NCBI RefSeq assembly: GCF_041381155.1
Contig: NC_091142.1
Coordinates: 28,347,963-28,411,962, forward strand
Source: Argopecten irradians
Taxonomy: Eukaryota > Mollusca > Bivalvia > Pectinida > Pectinidae
DNA length: 64,000 nt
Reading direction: 5' to 3'
Positions 1-11,400 of the stretch are shown here, in pieces (the first letter of the stretch is position 1; every line of letters begins with the position of its first letter). Both the position numbers and the translations under genes were made by a program. The notes under the pieces were generated by a model. It did no database searches. It was given only the letters and a program-made list of their open reading frames with translations, and was not told the DNA's origin.

Positions 1-1200
1 CGCATCTACATGTATTGCCGTCTAAGGCCCCGGGGGTCAGCCCTATCATTTGTACAATTTCAAATCCCAACCCTATAAGGATGCTACCATTGCATTATAA
101 GTGCTCTTCCATTCTTAGTTGCAGAGAAGAAGTCGTTTATATGGAAATAGCTAAATTAACCCCTTTTGACCCCACCCTTCAGGCCCCCAGGGAAGTCAGC
201 CCAATCATTTGCAAAATTTTGAATCCAAACCCTATAAGGATGTAACCATTGCATTATGAGCGTAATCCCATGTTAAGTTGCAGAGAAAAAGTCATTTATA
301 TGGAAATTGACCCCTTTTGACCCCGCCCCTCAGGCCCCCGGGGGTCAGCCCTATCATTTGCACAATTTGGAATCCCCACCCTATAAGAATGCTACCATTG
401 CATTATGGGTGCTATACCATGCTTAGTTGCAGAGAAAAAGTCATTTATATGGAAATAGCCAAATTGACCCCTTTTGACCCCGCCCCTCAGGCCCCCGGGG
501 GGTCAGCCCTATCATTTGCACAATTTTGAATCCCCACACTATAAGGATGCTACCATTGTATTATGGGTGCTATACCATGCTTAGTTTCAGAGAAGAAGTC
601 GTTTATATGGAAATAGCCAAATTGGCCCCTTTTGACCCCGACCCTCAAGCCCCCGGGGGGGTCAGCCCTATCATTTGCACAATTTTGAATCCCCACCCTA
701 TCAGGATGCTACCATTGCATTATGGGTGCTATACCATGCTTAGTTTCAGAGAAGAAGTCATTTATATGGAAATAGCCAAATTGGCCCCTTTTGACCCCGC
801 CCCTCAGGCCCCCGGGAGGTCAGCCCCATCATTTGTACAATTTTGAATCCCCACCCTATAAGGATGCTACCATTGCATTATGAGTGCTATCCCATGCTTG
901 GTTTCAGAGAAGAAGTCGTTTATATGGAAATAGCCAAATTGACCCCTTTTGACCCCGCCCCTCAGGCCCCCTGGGGGTCAGCCCCATCATTTGTACAATT
1001 TTGAATCCCAACCCTATAACGATACTACCATTGCATTATGAGTGCTATCTCTTGCTTAGTTTCAGAGAAGAAGTCGTTTTATGGAAATAGCCAAATTGAC
1101 CCCATTTGACCCCGCCCCTCAGGTCCCCGGGGGGTCAGCCCCATCATTTGTACAATTTTGAATCCCCACCCTATAAGGATGCTACCATTGCATTATGGGT
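1..1200. repeat. ~157-bp tandem array in SUDS3 intron 5
   Basis: About eight head-to-tail copies of a ~157-bp unit, recognisable by recurring blocks such as CCCTATAAGGATGCTACCAT and GACCCCGCCCCTCAGGCCCC. The array runs off the left edge and stops near 1200, about 40 bases below the exon 5 splice donor. Short open frames inside it are repeat artefacts. Part of the unit (GAAGAAGT... followed by CCTTTTGACCCCGCCCCT) resembles the unit of the element at 3852-5583, so this may be the core of another element of that superfamily whose left end lies outside the window. Confidence 0.9.
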
Positions 1201-1239
1201 GCCTCAGGGGTAAATAAGTTGAAAACAAACCAACCCTAC

Positions 1240-4200
1240 CTCCCATTAAATCGATAGAGCTCCTCTCATTCTCAATGTTCCTCTTCTTCTCTTCGTAGTC
1301 AGCTATCAGGTGCTCTTTCAGATCTATCTTCTTCTCCTACAGAGATTTATGTTTAAGTTTCAAACTTTGAACAGTAATATTAGTGTAACTTGTCTAAACC
1401 AAACGTCATCAGGACTAGTATATTTGTTTGATATAGAGAGGTGTCTGGATAATACAGGTTTTAATTACTTTTAAAAGCTATCTTCCCTCTACCAGATGAT
1501 GGCTAAAGCAGCTGTGAATTAACAAAGAAACAATAATATTGCTTTTATTGTTTAATTCACCTAAGAAGGACAAATATTTCTTTCAATTAGAAAATTACTG
1601 TCCATCAGTTGATGATTTATCTCCAGGAGCTCCCAATTTTTCAATCACCATCAAAACATATATACTACATGTATATGCTGATTAATCATCATCTTGTTGA
1701 TGTTAATTGTCACAATGAAAAGAATCACTTACTTCAAAGTCTTTTGCTGCAATCTTCTTCTCTATTATATAGTCCCGATCAACAACTTCCAACTGAAAAA
1801 ATTCAGAATTAAGTATGTGCCAAAATGTGCACATGGTGACTGCATATACATATGTACATTTTGAATGTTTAATGAGTTAAACACAAGAAACTAAAACAAC
1901 AATAATTCTAAAGAAGTGGATGTGTCACCTACAACCTAGCTATCATATGAAAACATTTTTCTATGAAACTTCTCTTCTGATGATGCCACTGCCATCAATA
2001 ACATATTGTTATCTAGATACCAAAACGACGTGGGTAAAGTACCAACTTACCGTTGATAAGTCCTACATCCAGTCATTATGACTTCATCATTTGACGCGAG
2101 AAAAGTTTCCTGATGTCATAATCACCAGAAGGTGGGACTAATTGACAGTAAATTGTGCTTTACCCATGTTGTTTTGAGATCTCGAAACCCCCGTATCAAA
2201 GGCTGGAACAGTTCATTATTAATCCAGGGGTGAATGAGTTAATAGTTTGGAAGTGATCAAGGACAAAAACAATAACAAGAAGAACTAGAATCAGGAAAAC
2301 AACACAATAAGTACTACTGAGTTGTGCTTTAATTTGTCTCCCTTTAATTAACTCTTTCACCCCTCAAAATTTATAATGAACTGTTCCTGTCTTTGAATCA
2401 GAAGAGCCAAAACATATCTTCAGGGGTGAATGAGTTACCAAGGAGATATACTAAAGTGGTGAAGAAGCAGGCCTCCACCTGATTTACCTCGTATTCCCTC
2501 CAGATTTCATTAATCCTCATACGCTCCTTAAACTGCTGGTCGATCTTGCGACGTTTCTTTAAGTACTCTGGCAGTGTACCTTCCTGGAGCTGCTGCAGCT
2601 GCTTCTTCAGGTGGGCAAGCTTATCCTGGTACATCCTATAGTGTCAATGGTACAACAGATTTAGAATTCAGGTGTTCTTCAATTATAGTAATTTGATGTA
2701 CTTCTATCAACTACCGGTACAAGTTGACATGGTTTGTATATAAGTGGTGCAACTTTAAGTGGTGGAGTTTTTTGCTGTTTTTTTTTATTTCAGCGCTTCT
2801 ACTGAACCTTTAGAATGTTACTCACTGTTCTTTGATCTCGGTATATTCTGTCTGTTGCTTGGCCATGTCGGTCTCGCTGGCATCCTCTGTATCTGTAGAA
2901 AATAATTGTTGATAGGGTCAGAATTTATTGATTTAGCCAGGTAAATATAACCTTTCTGCACATATTTAGATTTAAAGGGGACAAAACAACAAAGGATTAG
3001 AGCCCAGACAGTCATTTTCCCATTGAAGCTAACTTAAACCAATGTAATTAATGTTTTCTTTTCATTTTTTTTTATCTATAATAGTTGTAAATATGAAGTA
3101 TACAGTATTTGACCCAATAAAGGCCCCCATTCATATAAGCCCTTTTTTATACTTCAATTTCACTTACTTTGAATTAAATGCAGACAGAAAATATGAAAAC
3201 TTTGTTGATTTTCTTATCAATTTCTTTCGCAAATCGATTGATGGCTTACTTTTTATAATAATTTTATGAAATGCAATTGCAAATTTGTATCTATTAAGCG
3301 CCCCCTGAGTTGCTTCATTTTTTAAGCGCCCTCGATGCTTATTGGGTTGAATACTATATGCCTGTTTTCAATATATAACACTACAGGATTGTCTGTAATC
3401 AGCTGACAATTACCAATATTTTAAAATGGGTCCTAGTTATCTATATTACCAGAAACCATGGTTTGGTGCAATAAGTTGTGAATGTCTGCATGTTGTATAC
3501 ATGTATATCTTGTGTCTCCATGTGATACATAGAACTCTTGCCCTTTTCATAATAGTAGATGGTTTAGCATTATGCCAAAGACACCAAACAAGCACACTGG
3601 TCAATTAAACCAACAATGGGCAAACCAGTCTATGCTGATCAACCACTAATTAAAGCAGGAGCAGAAACTACCATCTTTATAGACTATGGTATGTCTCCGC
3701 TAGGGTACAGAACCCATGGCCAGCGCCATCCTCACACAGGTAAATGTTCAACTGAACATGTGCTAAATTGAACAATTTCCAGAAGTTCTATAAATGTCTT
3801 AAAGCTTTCACAAAAGATTCCAAGAATTGGAAGAAGGTATACTTTCAAAATAACAAGAGGCCCATGGGCCTTAACGGTCACCTGAGTTAGAATATATAAT
3901 GAAACAAATAATGAAACAAATTAAAGACATATAAACACTATATGCTGGGCCTTGAAGTTGGTCAGTGATTTATAAATTTGACTTTTAAGACTATGAAGAG
4001 TATTTGCTTCCATCAAACCTGTGAACTTAGAGGTATTTTTTGAAATTTTAATCATTTTGACCCTGTTTGGTCCTGCCCCTCTGGTCCCCCAGGGGGTCAT
4101 CGAGGACGGATATGGATGTTAAAATGCTATATCTTAGGCTTATAATTCTAATCAAGTTTGACTAATTTCCTACGAAAATTGGGCAAATAATGTTCACAAA

Positions 4201-7200
4201 TATGTTTTTCCTATATAAACTAAAGTAAACTTGACCCCTCCCCAGGGGGTAACGCGAGACCCCAAGGTCATATAATTCACAATTTTTATAAAACACCTTA
4301 AGACCTTTCCATCTATAATTATTTGATTCTACTATATCCAGAATTTTAGAAAAAATTTTGAAGCTTTAGCCTATTTGACCCTTTTTTTGCCCCGCCCCTC
4401 TGCGCCCAGGGGGTCGGCCAGGACCAATATGGATATTATATTAAAATGCTATCTCAGGCTAATAATTCTAACCAAGTTTGACTCATTTCCTATGAAAATT
4501 GAGCAAAAAATGCTCATTAATGTGTTTTTCCTATATAAACTATAGTAAACTTGACCCTCTCCCCAGGGGGAAACGTGAGACCCCAGGGTCATATAATTCA
4601 CAATTTTTGTAAAGGACCTTAAGACCTTTCTATTTATGAAAAGTATTTGATTCTACCATTTCCAGAATTTCAGAAGAAGATTTTTGAAGTTTTAGCCTAT
4701 TTGACCATTTTTTAGCCCCACCCCTCTGCCCCCAGGGGGTCGGCCAGAACCAATGTGGATATGATATTAAAATGCTATCTCAGGCTCATAATTCTAACCA
4801 AGTTTGACTCGTTTCCAATGAAAATTGAGCAAAACATGCTCATAAATGTGTTTTCCCTATATAAATTATAGTAAACTTGACCCCCTCCCCAGGGGAAAAC
4901 GTGAGACCCCAGGGTCATATAATTCACAATTTTTGTAAAGGACCTTAAGACCTTTCTATTTATGAAAAGTATTTGATTCTACCATTTCCAGAATTTCAGA
5001 AGAAGATTTTTGAAGTTTTAGCCTATTTGACCCCTTTTGACCCCGCCCCTAATGCCCCTGGGGGTCAGTCATAGAAAATTTTTTAAAAGGATTATATGGC
5101 CATCTCATACTGATAATTCTGACAACATTTGACTCATTTCCTATTACAAATGACCAAATAATGCACAAAAATGTGTTTTCCCAATATAAACTATAGTAAA
5201 CTTAACCCCCTCCCCAGGGGGAAACTAGAGACCCCAGGGTCATATAATTCACAGTTTTTGTAAAGGACCTTAATACCTTTCTATCTATGAAGAGTATTTG
5301 ATTCTACCACATCTGTGAGTAGAGAAGAAGATTTTTGAAATTTTACTCAATTTTACCCCTTTTGGCCCCTCCCACAGCCCCCTGGGGGGTGGGGACCATA
5401 TAATTCACAATTTTGATTGGCCTTATGCCTTAGAAGGTTTGTGCAAAATTTCATTGAAATTGCTTAAGCAGTGTTGGAGAAGAAGACGAAAATGTAAATT
5501 GTTTACGGACATACGACGCACGGCGACGGACAAAAGGCGATTAGAATAGGTCACTTGAGACTTCGTCTCAGGTGACCTAAAAAGTCATGCCCTTAAATGA
5601 CAGTACATAAACATATCATGTAAATGTAGTTGTAAATGCTATAAAAAATTTATCATCTTATATAACAATAATAAGCACTTAGATTTTGCATTTACGACAT
5701 CACTTTTTATATATAAAACAAAATAACAACTGAGCTATTCCTTAAATATCTACCTAATTCTTTTAAGAATCTTTTGAATATTTCATTAACGGATACAAAA
5801 CTTAATTGACACGTATTCTGAAGTTTTTTAATATTTTATATTTACTAATATTGTACAGGCTATACTATAACTTTAATTGTTGAAATGAGATCATCTCCTG
5901 TTCTATTAATAGATTATCGTTGTTCTAAAACTTCATTTTGACCAATTAACATCATGTTAATCAAAATCTTCAATAGACTAATAAATTATCATTTTTGTTA
6001 TTATTAGTATATCATATGCTGTAGTATATATATATTATATCAAATACTAGGATTTACTTAAATTAAAAGCATGTACATTACCAAACATCTGAATGCCTTG
6101 GTGCACAATGCATGGGCAGTCCATGATATGACTAATACCACTTAAACCTAGCTAACACTTTGAAAAATGATTTTAATCAAAATTTGAAAAGTAATTGTTT
6201 TAATAAAAAAAAAAGTAGTATAACAATTTTAGAATTGCATATAATATATGCACATTTAATTGTGGATAATAAATAATTAATAACAATAAACTGTTAATAA
6301 ATGAGTTAATTTATGAGAAATGGACTAAAAATAGCTCCTAATCATGTGATGAAAGAATACATGAATCAGCATAAATTGACTACAATGATAGGAGTTATAT
6401 TATTTTCAATATCCATGGAAATTGGCTAACAATCTGCTGCATTTGAACAGACAACCTAAACCTATTTAGCTATTAAACTACACTCCAGGAAGCTCCAGAC
6501 AAACTATCTGCAGTCACAAAGAAACACAAGCTGTGCCAATACTTTACCTCCATTGGAAGCCATCATAAAGCTATTTATAATTTATATGGGGATTCCCCTA
6601 TGAGATCATGTTTTACTTAACAAAGGGAGGTAACAATGATTAGTGTTCAATGCTTTACATGTGGACAAACTGCAGCTGGTAAATACATGTATTGGTATAT
6701 ATATGATTATGGTCACTTTGCTTATTCATTTTTAATTGTTTTTATTAAATGTTTATAAAATTTGAATACTATTGAATAAAGATACATAAATTTATAAAAA
6801 AATTCTTAGAAATATATTATTCTGGTTAATTGTTATATATATAATTTGAATTCAAAACCTATTGCATCTGATCGCAAAACATAATAATTAATACCATGAA
6901 TATTAAGTCCAAAAAAAAAATGTATCTGAATATTTTTCATGATATTATTCCTTACATATTTGTGCATATTCCAATTACTTAAAGTTAATCAATTTGAAGT
7001 GTTGTACATTACAACAGAAGACATGGTGTCAGAGGTAAACAATTCATTGTTATTTCTGTACAATACTCAAACAATATTTGATATTTAGCAAAAACAAGAC
7101 AATGTTAGACACTTTTGAGAAACTTTAAGTTATTTCAACTCAGCGAAATAATAAATACATAACAAATTCTTTTAATAGGCTGACCGGTGGCCTCTTAGAT

Positions 7201-8069
7201 AATTAGCTATAGTCCACAACTCTTTAATAGAATTATGCTAATAGTCATATCATTTATTTAATCATGGATTAAAAACAAAAGCTGTGGAAATTAAATTCTG
7301 CTAAAATGGTTGTCTACCATATGAAATGCTTGTCAGTTATTATGAAAACTGGCATTATTTGCCTCTATTTCCAAATCTAAAATTTACATAGAAAGTTGAT
7401 AATTGCTGAAATGCAAGTGCAATACACTGGATTTAAAAAAAGGGGGGTTACCAAAAGACAAGCCCAATATTGTTGTCCAGTCTACATATATATCCGTCAT
7501 TTTTTATTATACTGTTGACTGATTGGACCATATGAATTTAAGACGGATCTGGTGATTTGTGATTCTATGTTGTTTTCAGGTGAGCCTTGACAAAAGCCAA
7601 CACAGGCGTGTATAAAAAAATGCATTTTCGTCAGGATTTACTAAATGAAAACGACCATAGTGTCAAAGAGGTCGACTTGACCTATATTGATGCACTAGTA
7701 TGGGACGAAACGTCCCGGCTCCACGACTACGTTTGTTTACATGCCCCATTAAAAATAGCTATCTAATACTGATAAATAGCACATATGAAAGAACTGTATG
7801 GTAGACTGGGAAATTACACATTTTATTATAAGAAATCTTCACCGATATTTATGAATGATTATCAAAATATTCGAGCTTTGTCAACAGGCATTTGTCAAAA
7901 CATAATGGTTGCAACATTTTAAAAGCACAAAAGCATATCTTTTAAACCAGTTACCTTCATCAGTACAATTGTCATCAAAATCTCGATCATCTTCGAAATC
8001 AAACAAGTCATCATCATCTAAATCGTCGTCGTTCATGTAGCGCGGCGAGGATGTGTAACTAGATGCCAT
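1240..8069 (-). CDS. SUDS3: SUDS3, Sin3 histone deacetylase corepressor subunit SDS3 (exons 1-5, 3' end off window)
   Basis: SDS3 bridges the Sin3 scaffold and HDAC1/2 in a nuclear corepressor complex. Five coding exons on the minus strand join in frame: 8069-7955, 2892-2826, 2635-2488, 1792-1733 and 1336-1240, all with GT donors and AG acceptors. Exon 1 encodes an acidic N-terminus ([12 protein letters not shown] then Asp/Glu-rich). Exon 2 gives [11 protein letters not shown] and exon 3 [20 protein letters not shown], both nearly identical to my recollection of human SUDS3. Exons 4-5 continue the Lys/Glu-rich coiled coil ([25 protein letters not shown]). The 487 nt seen cover about 162 residues, roughly half of the ~328-residue human protein. 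The Sin3-binding and C-terminal parts should lie to the left. The start is the ATG at 8069, matching the family N-terminus. Intron 1 is 5 kb and repeat-rich. BRMS1 and BRMS1L are relatives, but the exon 2-3 motifs fit SUDS3. Confidence 0.93.
2013..2184. repeat. Foldback MITE-like repeat in SUDS3 intron 3
   Basis: Imperfect inverted repeat with ~50-bp arms: left near 2016-2068, right near 2130-2181. Both arms carry TGGGTAAAG-type and CCAAAACGAC/CAAAACAACA blocks in opposite orientation. No coding potential. The size and foldback form suggest a non-autonomous DNA element. Confidence 0.6.
2206..2389. repeat. Foldback MITE-like repeat in SUDS3 intron 3
   Basis: Inverted repeat. The left arm (2206-2242) reads GGAACAGTTCATTAT then AGGGGTGAATGAGTTAA. 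The right arm (about 2346-2389) contains TTAACTCTTTCACCCCT and ATAATGAACTGTTCC. A further AGGGGTGAATGAGTTAC lies at about 2421-2438, just before the exon 3 donor. Probably a small non-autonomous DNA transposon. Confidence 0.6.
3100..3358. mobile_element. MITE-like element with GACCCAATAA terminal inverted repeats
   Basis: A ~255-bp stretch in SUDS3 intron 1 starts with CAGTATTTGACCCAATAAAG and ends with GCTTATTGGGTTGAATACT, so its termini are inverted repeats. Internal AAGCGCCC motifs repeat near the right end. A related single terminus occurs at 24119-24190 in UBE2L3 intron 3, which shows a dispersed family. No transposase is present. Confidence 0.6.
3852..5583 (+). mobile_element. Helentron-associated-like (HINE-type) non-autonomous element, family 1
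   Basis: The element opens with AACAAGAGGCCCATGGGCC, followed by a subterminal GGTCACCTGAG at 3876-3886. It closes with a strong hairpin: 13-nt arms at 5549-5561 and 5565-5577, a TTC loop and one G-T pair. The 3' arm of the hairpin contains CTCAGGTGACC, the exact reverse complement of the 5' subterminal motif, and is followed by TAAAAA. The core (about 4040-5340) is about four copies of a ~325-bp tandem unit containing ATATAATTCACAATTTTTGT. Subterminal inverted repeats tied to a 3' hairpin and a tandem core are the known architecture of HINEs (non-autonomous Helentrons). No Rep/helicase is present. The family call is an inference. Confidence 0.65.
5584..7954. other. AT-rich part of SUDS3 intron 1
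   Basis: About 2.4 kb of AT-rich sequence with no coding exon, RNA gene or clear repeat structure that I can support. It lies between the Helentron-like element and SUDS3 exon 1. Confidence 0.6.
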
Positions 8070-8410
8070 GATGTTTTCTTCTTTGAACACACTTCCGGGG
8101 AACACAAAGGGCTTAAGAAAAATGTAGTCGATTAGTATTATACAATCTGTCATTATAGAGGAAAGAGGTATCATTTAACTCATCTTTGCAGCTCAAAAAT
8201 ATTTTTTCACTAAATTTCATTTTATTTCATAAAAATGTGACAATGTAAAACACCAAATGATCTTATACATTTTATCGGTTATTTTATAGACTTGCTTTCT
8301 AGTTTCACTTCCGCAAACCTGCGCGTGCGTCGTGTTGACAGATTTCTGAAATATCAACATTGCATTGTACACGTATCATTATACCATTTACACCACAGCG
8401 GTAGAGCACG
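8070..8410. promoter_or_regulatory. Probable bidirectional promoter of SUDS3 (-) and Derlin (+)
   Basis: The two start codons point away from each other and are only 341 bp apart. The interval contains ETS-type ACTTCCG motifs at 8091-8097 and 8307-8313 and an NRF1-like TGCGCGTGCG at 8320-8329. All are common in housekeeping CpG promoters. I see no TATA box at a convincing position. Transcription start sites are not determinable here. Confidence 0.6.
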
Positions 8411-11400
8411 ATGGCAGCACAGACCTTTCAACAAGAATACATGCAAATGCCCCCGGTTACGCGGGCGTACACAACAGCATGCGTATTGACGACGGTTGCA
8501 ATTGTAAGAAAAGCTGTAGAATCTATTTTACAAATGAGCAGTTCGATTTATGTCAATGACAATGTTGTCATGTCCTTTTGGCGAAGGAAGCAATCCTAAC
8601 AGTGTAGACAAAATCAAAACATACCAGGAATATATAGACTATTTTCAGTAAATATTTCGAGACAAACCTCTGTTATCATAAAACTGTTTATGTTTATTGA
8701 TCCTGAAGAATGGGTTATCAATGTTTTTTGAGGTTTTCTTTTTACAAAACAGTTATATAATTTGTTGTACCCAAAGTGATTTATTGGTTTGTACTGCTTA
8801 TATTTAACATCCTTTTAAGGACGGCTAGCTATAGATGTACTGTCGTAGCGGAAAATATATTATTCTTTAATTATATATAAGTGTTAAAGTGAAAATCTCA
8901 GGGAAAGGATGGATGGCTGAAGTTGGTAAAAATGGTTTTAATATATCCAGTATAATTTCTTGTGAAATAGAAAAATAAAATTTTTCATTGAAATCGCTCT
9001 GCATGTGAAGAAAGTAATTTATATTTTAGGCATCCTAAAAAGTCCTCACGCCTGGCTATGTCCATGTTAACATTTCCACACACTCTCGCTTTCAAAGAGT
9101 TAGGCAAATTTTATTTTTAGAACTGTGCTAAATTTACTCAGGGCTTTTCCATAAATTCAATGGTCAAAAGTGGACAACATAAGCAGAACTTAGTTGATGT
9201 TCCCAGTTATTGGAACACTTTTATAGTGTTATCTCCCTGAAAAATGTCGCCAAAATACAGCAGAATTAACACATCATGGTCACATATATATATAAGTTGA
9301 CTATAAGCTTATGAATCAATATCATACAAATGATTTGTTTTTTTCAAGTCAACTTCAAGAATGAAAGATTGTAGTTGAATTGTTCCGCATATCAAACAGT
9401 ATCTATGAAACTTGCTATATAATAAATAGAGCAGGATGGCTATGAGTGTGACCACCAAGGGAAACAACCCAGGAGATATATGATGTACATCTCTTGATAT
9501 AGGCATTTCTCTTTAATCTATTACTTTCCTAAATGCTATATATATACTTCTTTACAGAGTTCTATATCACTGATGTGTAACAATTGTTTGCATAATCCTT
9601 AACATGTATTTCTTTTTTTCCCCAGCAACTTGATGTTATAACGCCTTTCCAAATTTATTTTAATCCAGAACTTATATTCAGAAAATACCAGGTAAGTGAT
9701 CACTTAGTTCTTGTTCACATCATCATAACAAAGAAACAATGGTTCACTTACCTATTTATCACTGACAGGTCTTCAATTTCTTCGATCTTCGGAGATCAAT
9801 TTTATTGTACATGCAACTGTAATAAAAAAAACCTTAAATGATAGTCCTGAAACTTTATATAGAAAGAAAGCATATGTATGATTTCAATGTTAAGAAATGA
9901 CACCAATTTAAACATTAAATAGTCATGATTCATAACAACAACCAGTACGGCCAAATAAAATATATGTATGTGTTTCCGGTATCATCCTTTGTAAAGAAGC
10001 CCTTAGAATCCGTCGCATTTGCAGCACTTTGCCAGAATACGACAAACATTGCCAGAACCTGCGTACCCAGTTTCGGGCCCGTGGGTACCCTAACCAACTC
10101 CTTTCCACAGCGATCAACAGAGCGCGAAATATTCCAAGAATGGATTTACTTTACCCTAGGAGAACTCCCAAACCCCCCAAGATCCCGTTCATCCTTACTT
10201 ACAACCCGGCGAACCCACCGGTAAAACGAATTCTGGACCAACATATAAGTTTACTCACACAACCCCACCTTGACAACCCTCTTCGGAACAGTCAAATTAC
10301 GGTTGCGAATAGGAAAGCACCCAGCCTCAAGAAGCTACTAGTAAAAGCAGCCGTCAACCGCACACGTTCTATCAAAGGATGCCGCCCATGTGGGAAACCT
10401 TGCCATGTGTGCCCATACATTATCCGAACGCAAACCTTCTCTAGCAATATCTCAAAGAAATCCTACAACATTCTACAAAACCTTAGTTGTGAAACCACCA
10501 GTGTCGTCTATCTACTACAGTGCCAGAAGTGCAACATACAATACGTCGGACAAACATCCAACTCTATCCGTCAGAGAATGCATGGCCATTTCGCCGATAT
10601 TCGATGTGCCAACCAATACAAACCTGTCTCCCGCCACTTTACGTCCAACAACCACCGCATCGATGACGTCAAAGTGATTGTCATTGCCCAGACAACAGAT
10701 AACGTCAACATTCGTCTGAGAACTGAGGAGACGTGGATTGACACGCTCAAATCTCTGGAACCGTCTGGTCTCAACCTCCGCCATGGCTAAGACAAAAACA
10801 ACTTCAAAGAATCCACCGCTAACCAACAAAACAAGATTAACCTGTCTCCACTGCACCACCACCGTTGGGAACTTATCAGCTTTACGCCGGCACATGAAAC
10901 TTAAACACTCAGCAAACCCTACCAGATACACTTGCAACAAGTGCCACAAATCTTACTGCCGCATCGACACAGCGAAAAACCATGTCAAGAAGTCGCATCC
11001 AGAAGGCAACATTACAGTACTAACAGTACCATACAACCCACAGTCAATAGCCAAAAAACCTACGCCTTGGAAACCACCACCGGAAGCCTGCACCAACAAA
11101 CAACTGAGGGCAGCTAAATTTAGAGTCGTCCAAGATACTAACCGGTACACCAAAGAGACAACAATTTCAACAACCAATACGTTAGAGGAGGACCTGGCTA
11201 TCAGTGACTCCGAGTCTAACACCACCCTTCCTGAAGACAATCATCCTTCACCATATAAATACTCGGACTATGTACACGAGGAAACATTAGATTCTACATT
11301 CTGCCAAGATGAGAAACCACCTCACCTATGGAACGCCACAGTGGCTATATACAGTGTATATGGCATTTTTGAAAGTACTTAAAACTTTGATGTAAATCAT

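Noticed and set aside
15-846. Three plus-strand open frames with repeated peptide
   Set aside because: They are translations of the ~157-bp tandem array; period and sequence are those of noncoding repeats.
10515-10949. 144-residue minus-strand open frame
   Set aside because: Shadow of the GIY-YIG ORF and zinc-finger ORF of the Penelope-like element.
10953-11240. 95-residue minus-strand open frame
   Set aside because: Antisense to the zinc-finger ORF, without motifs of its own.
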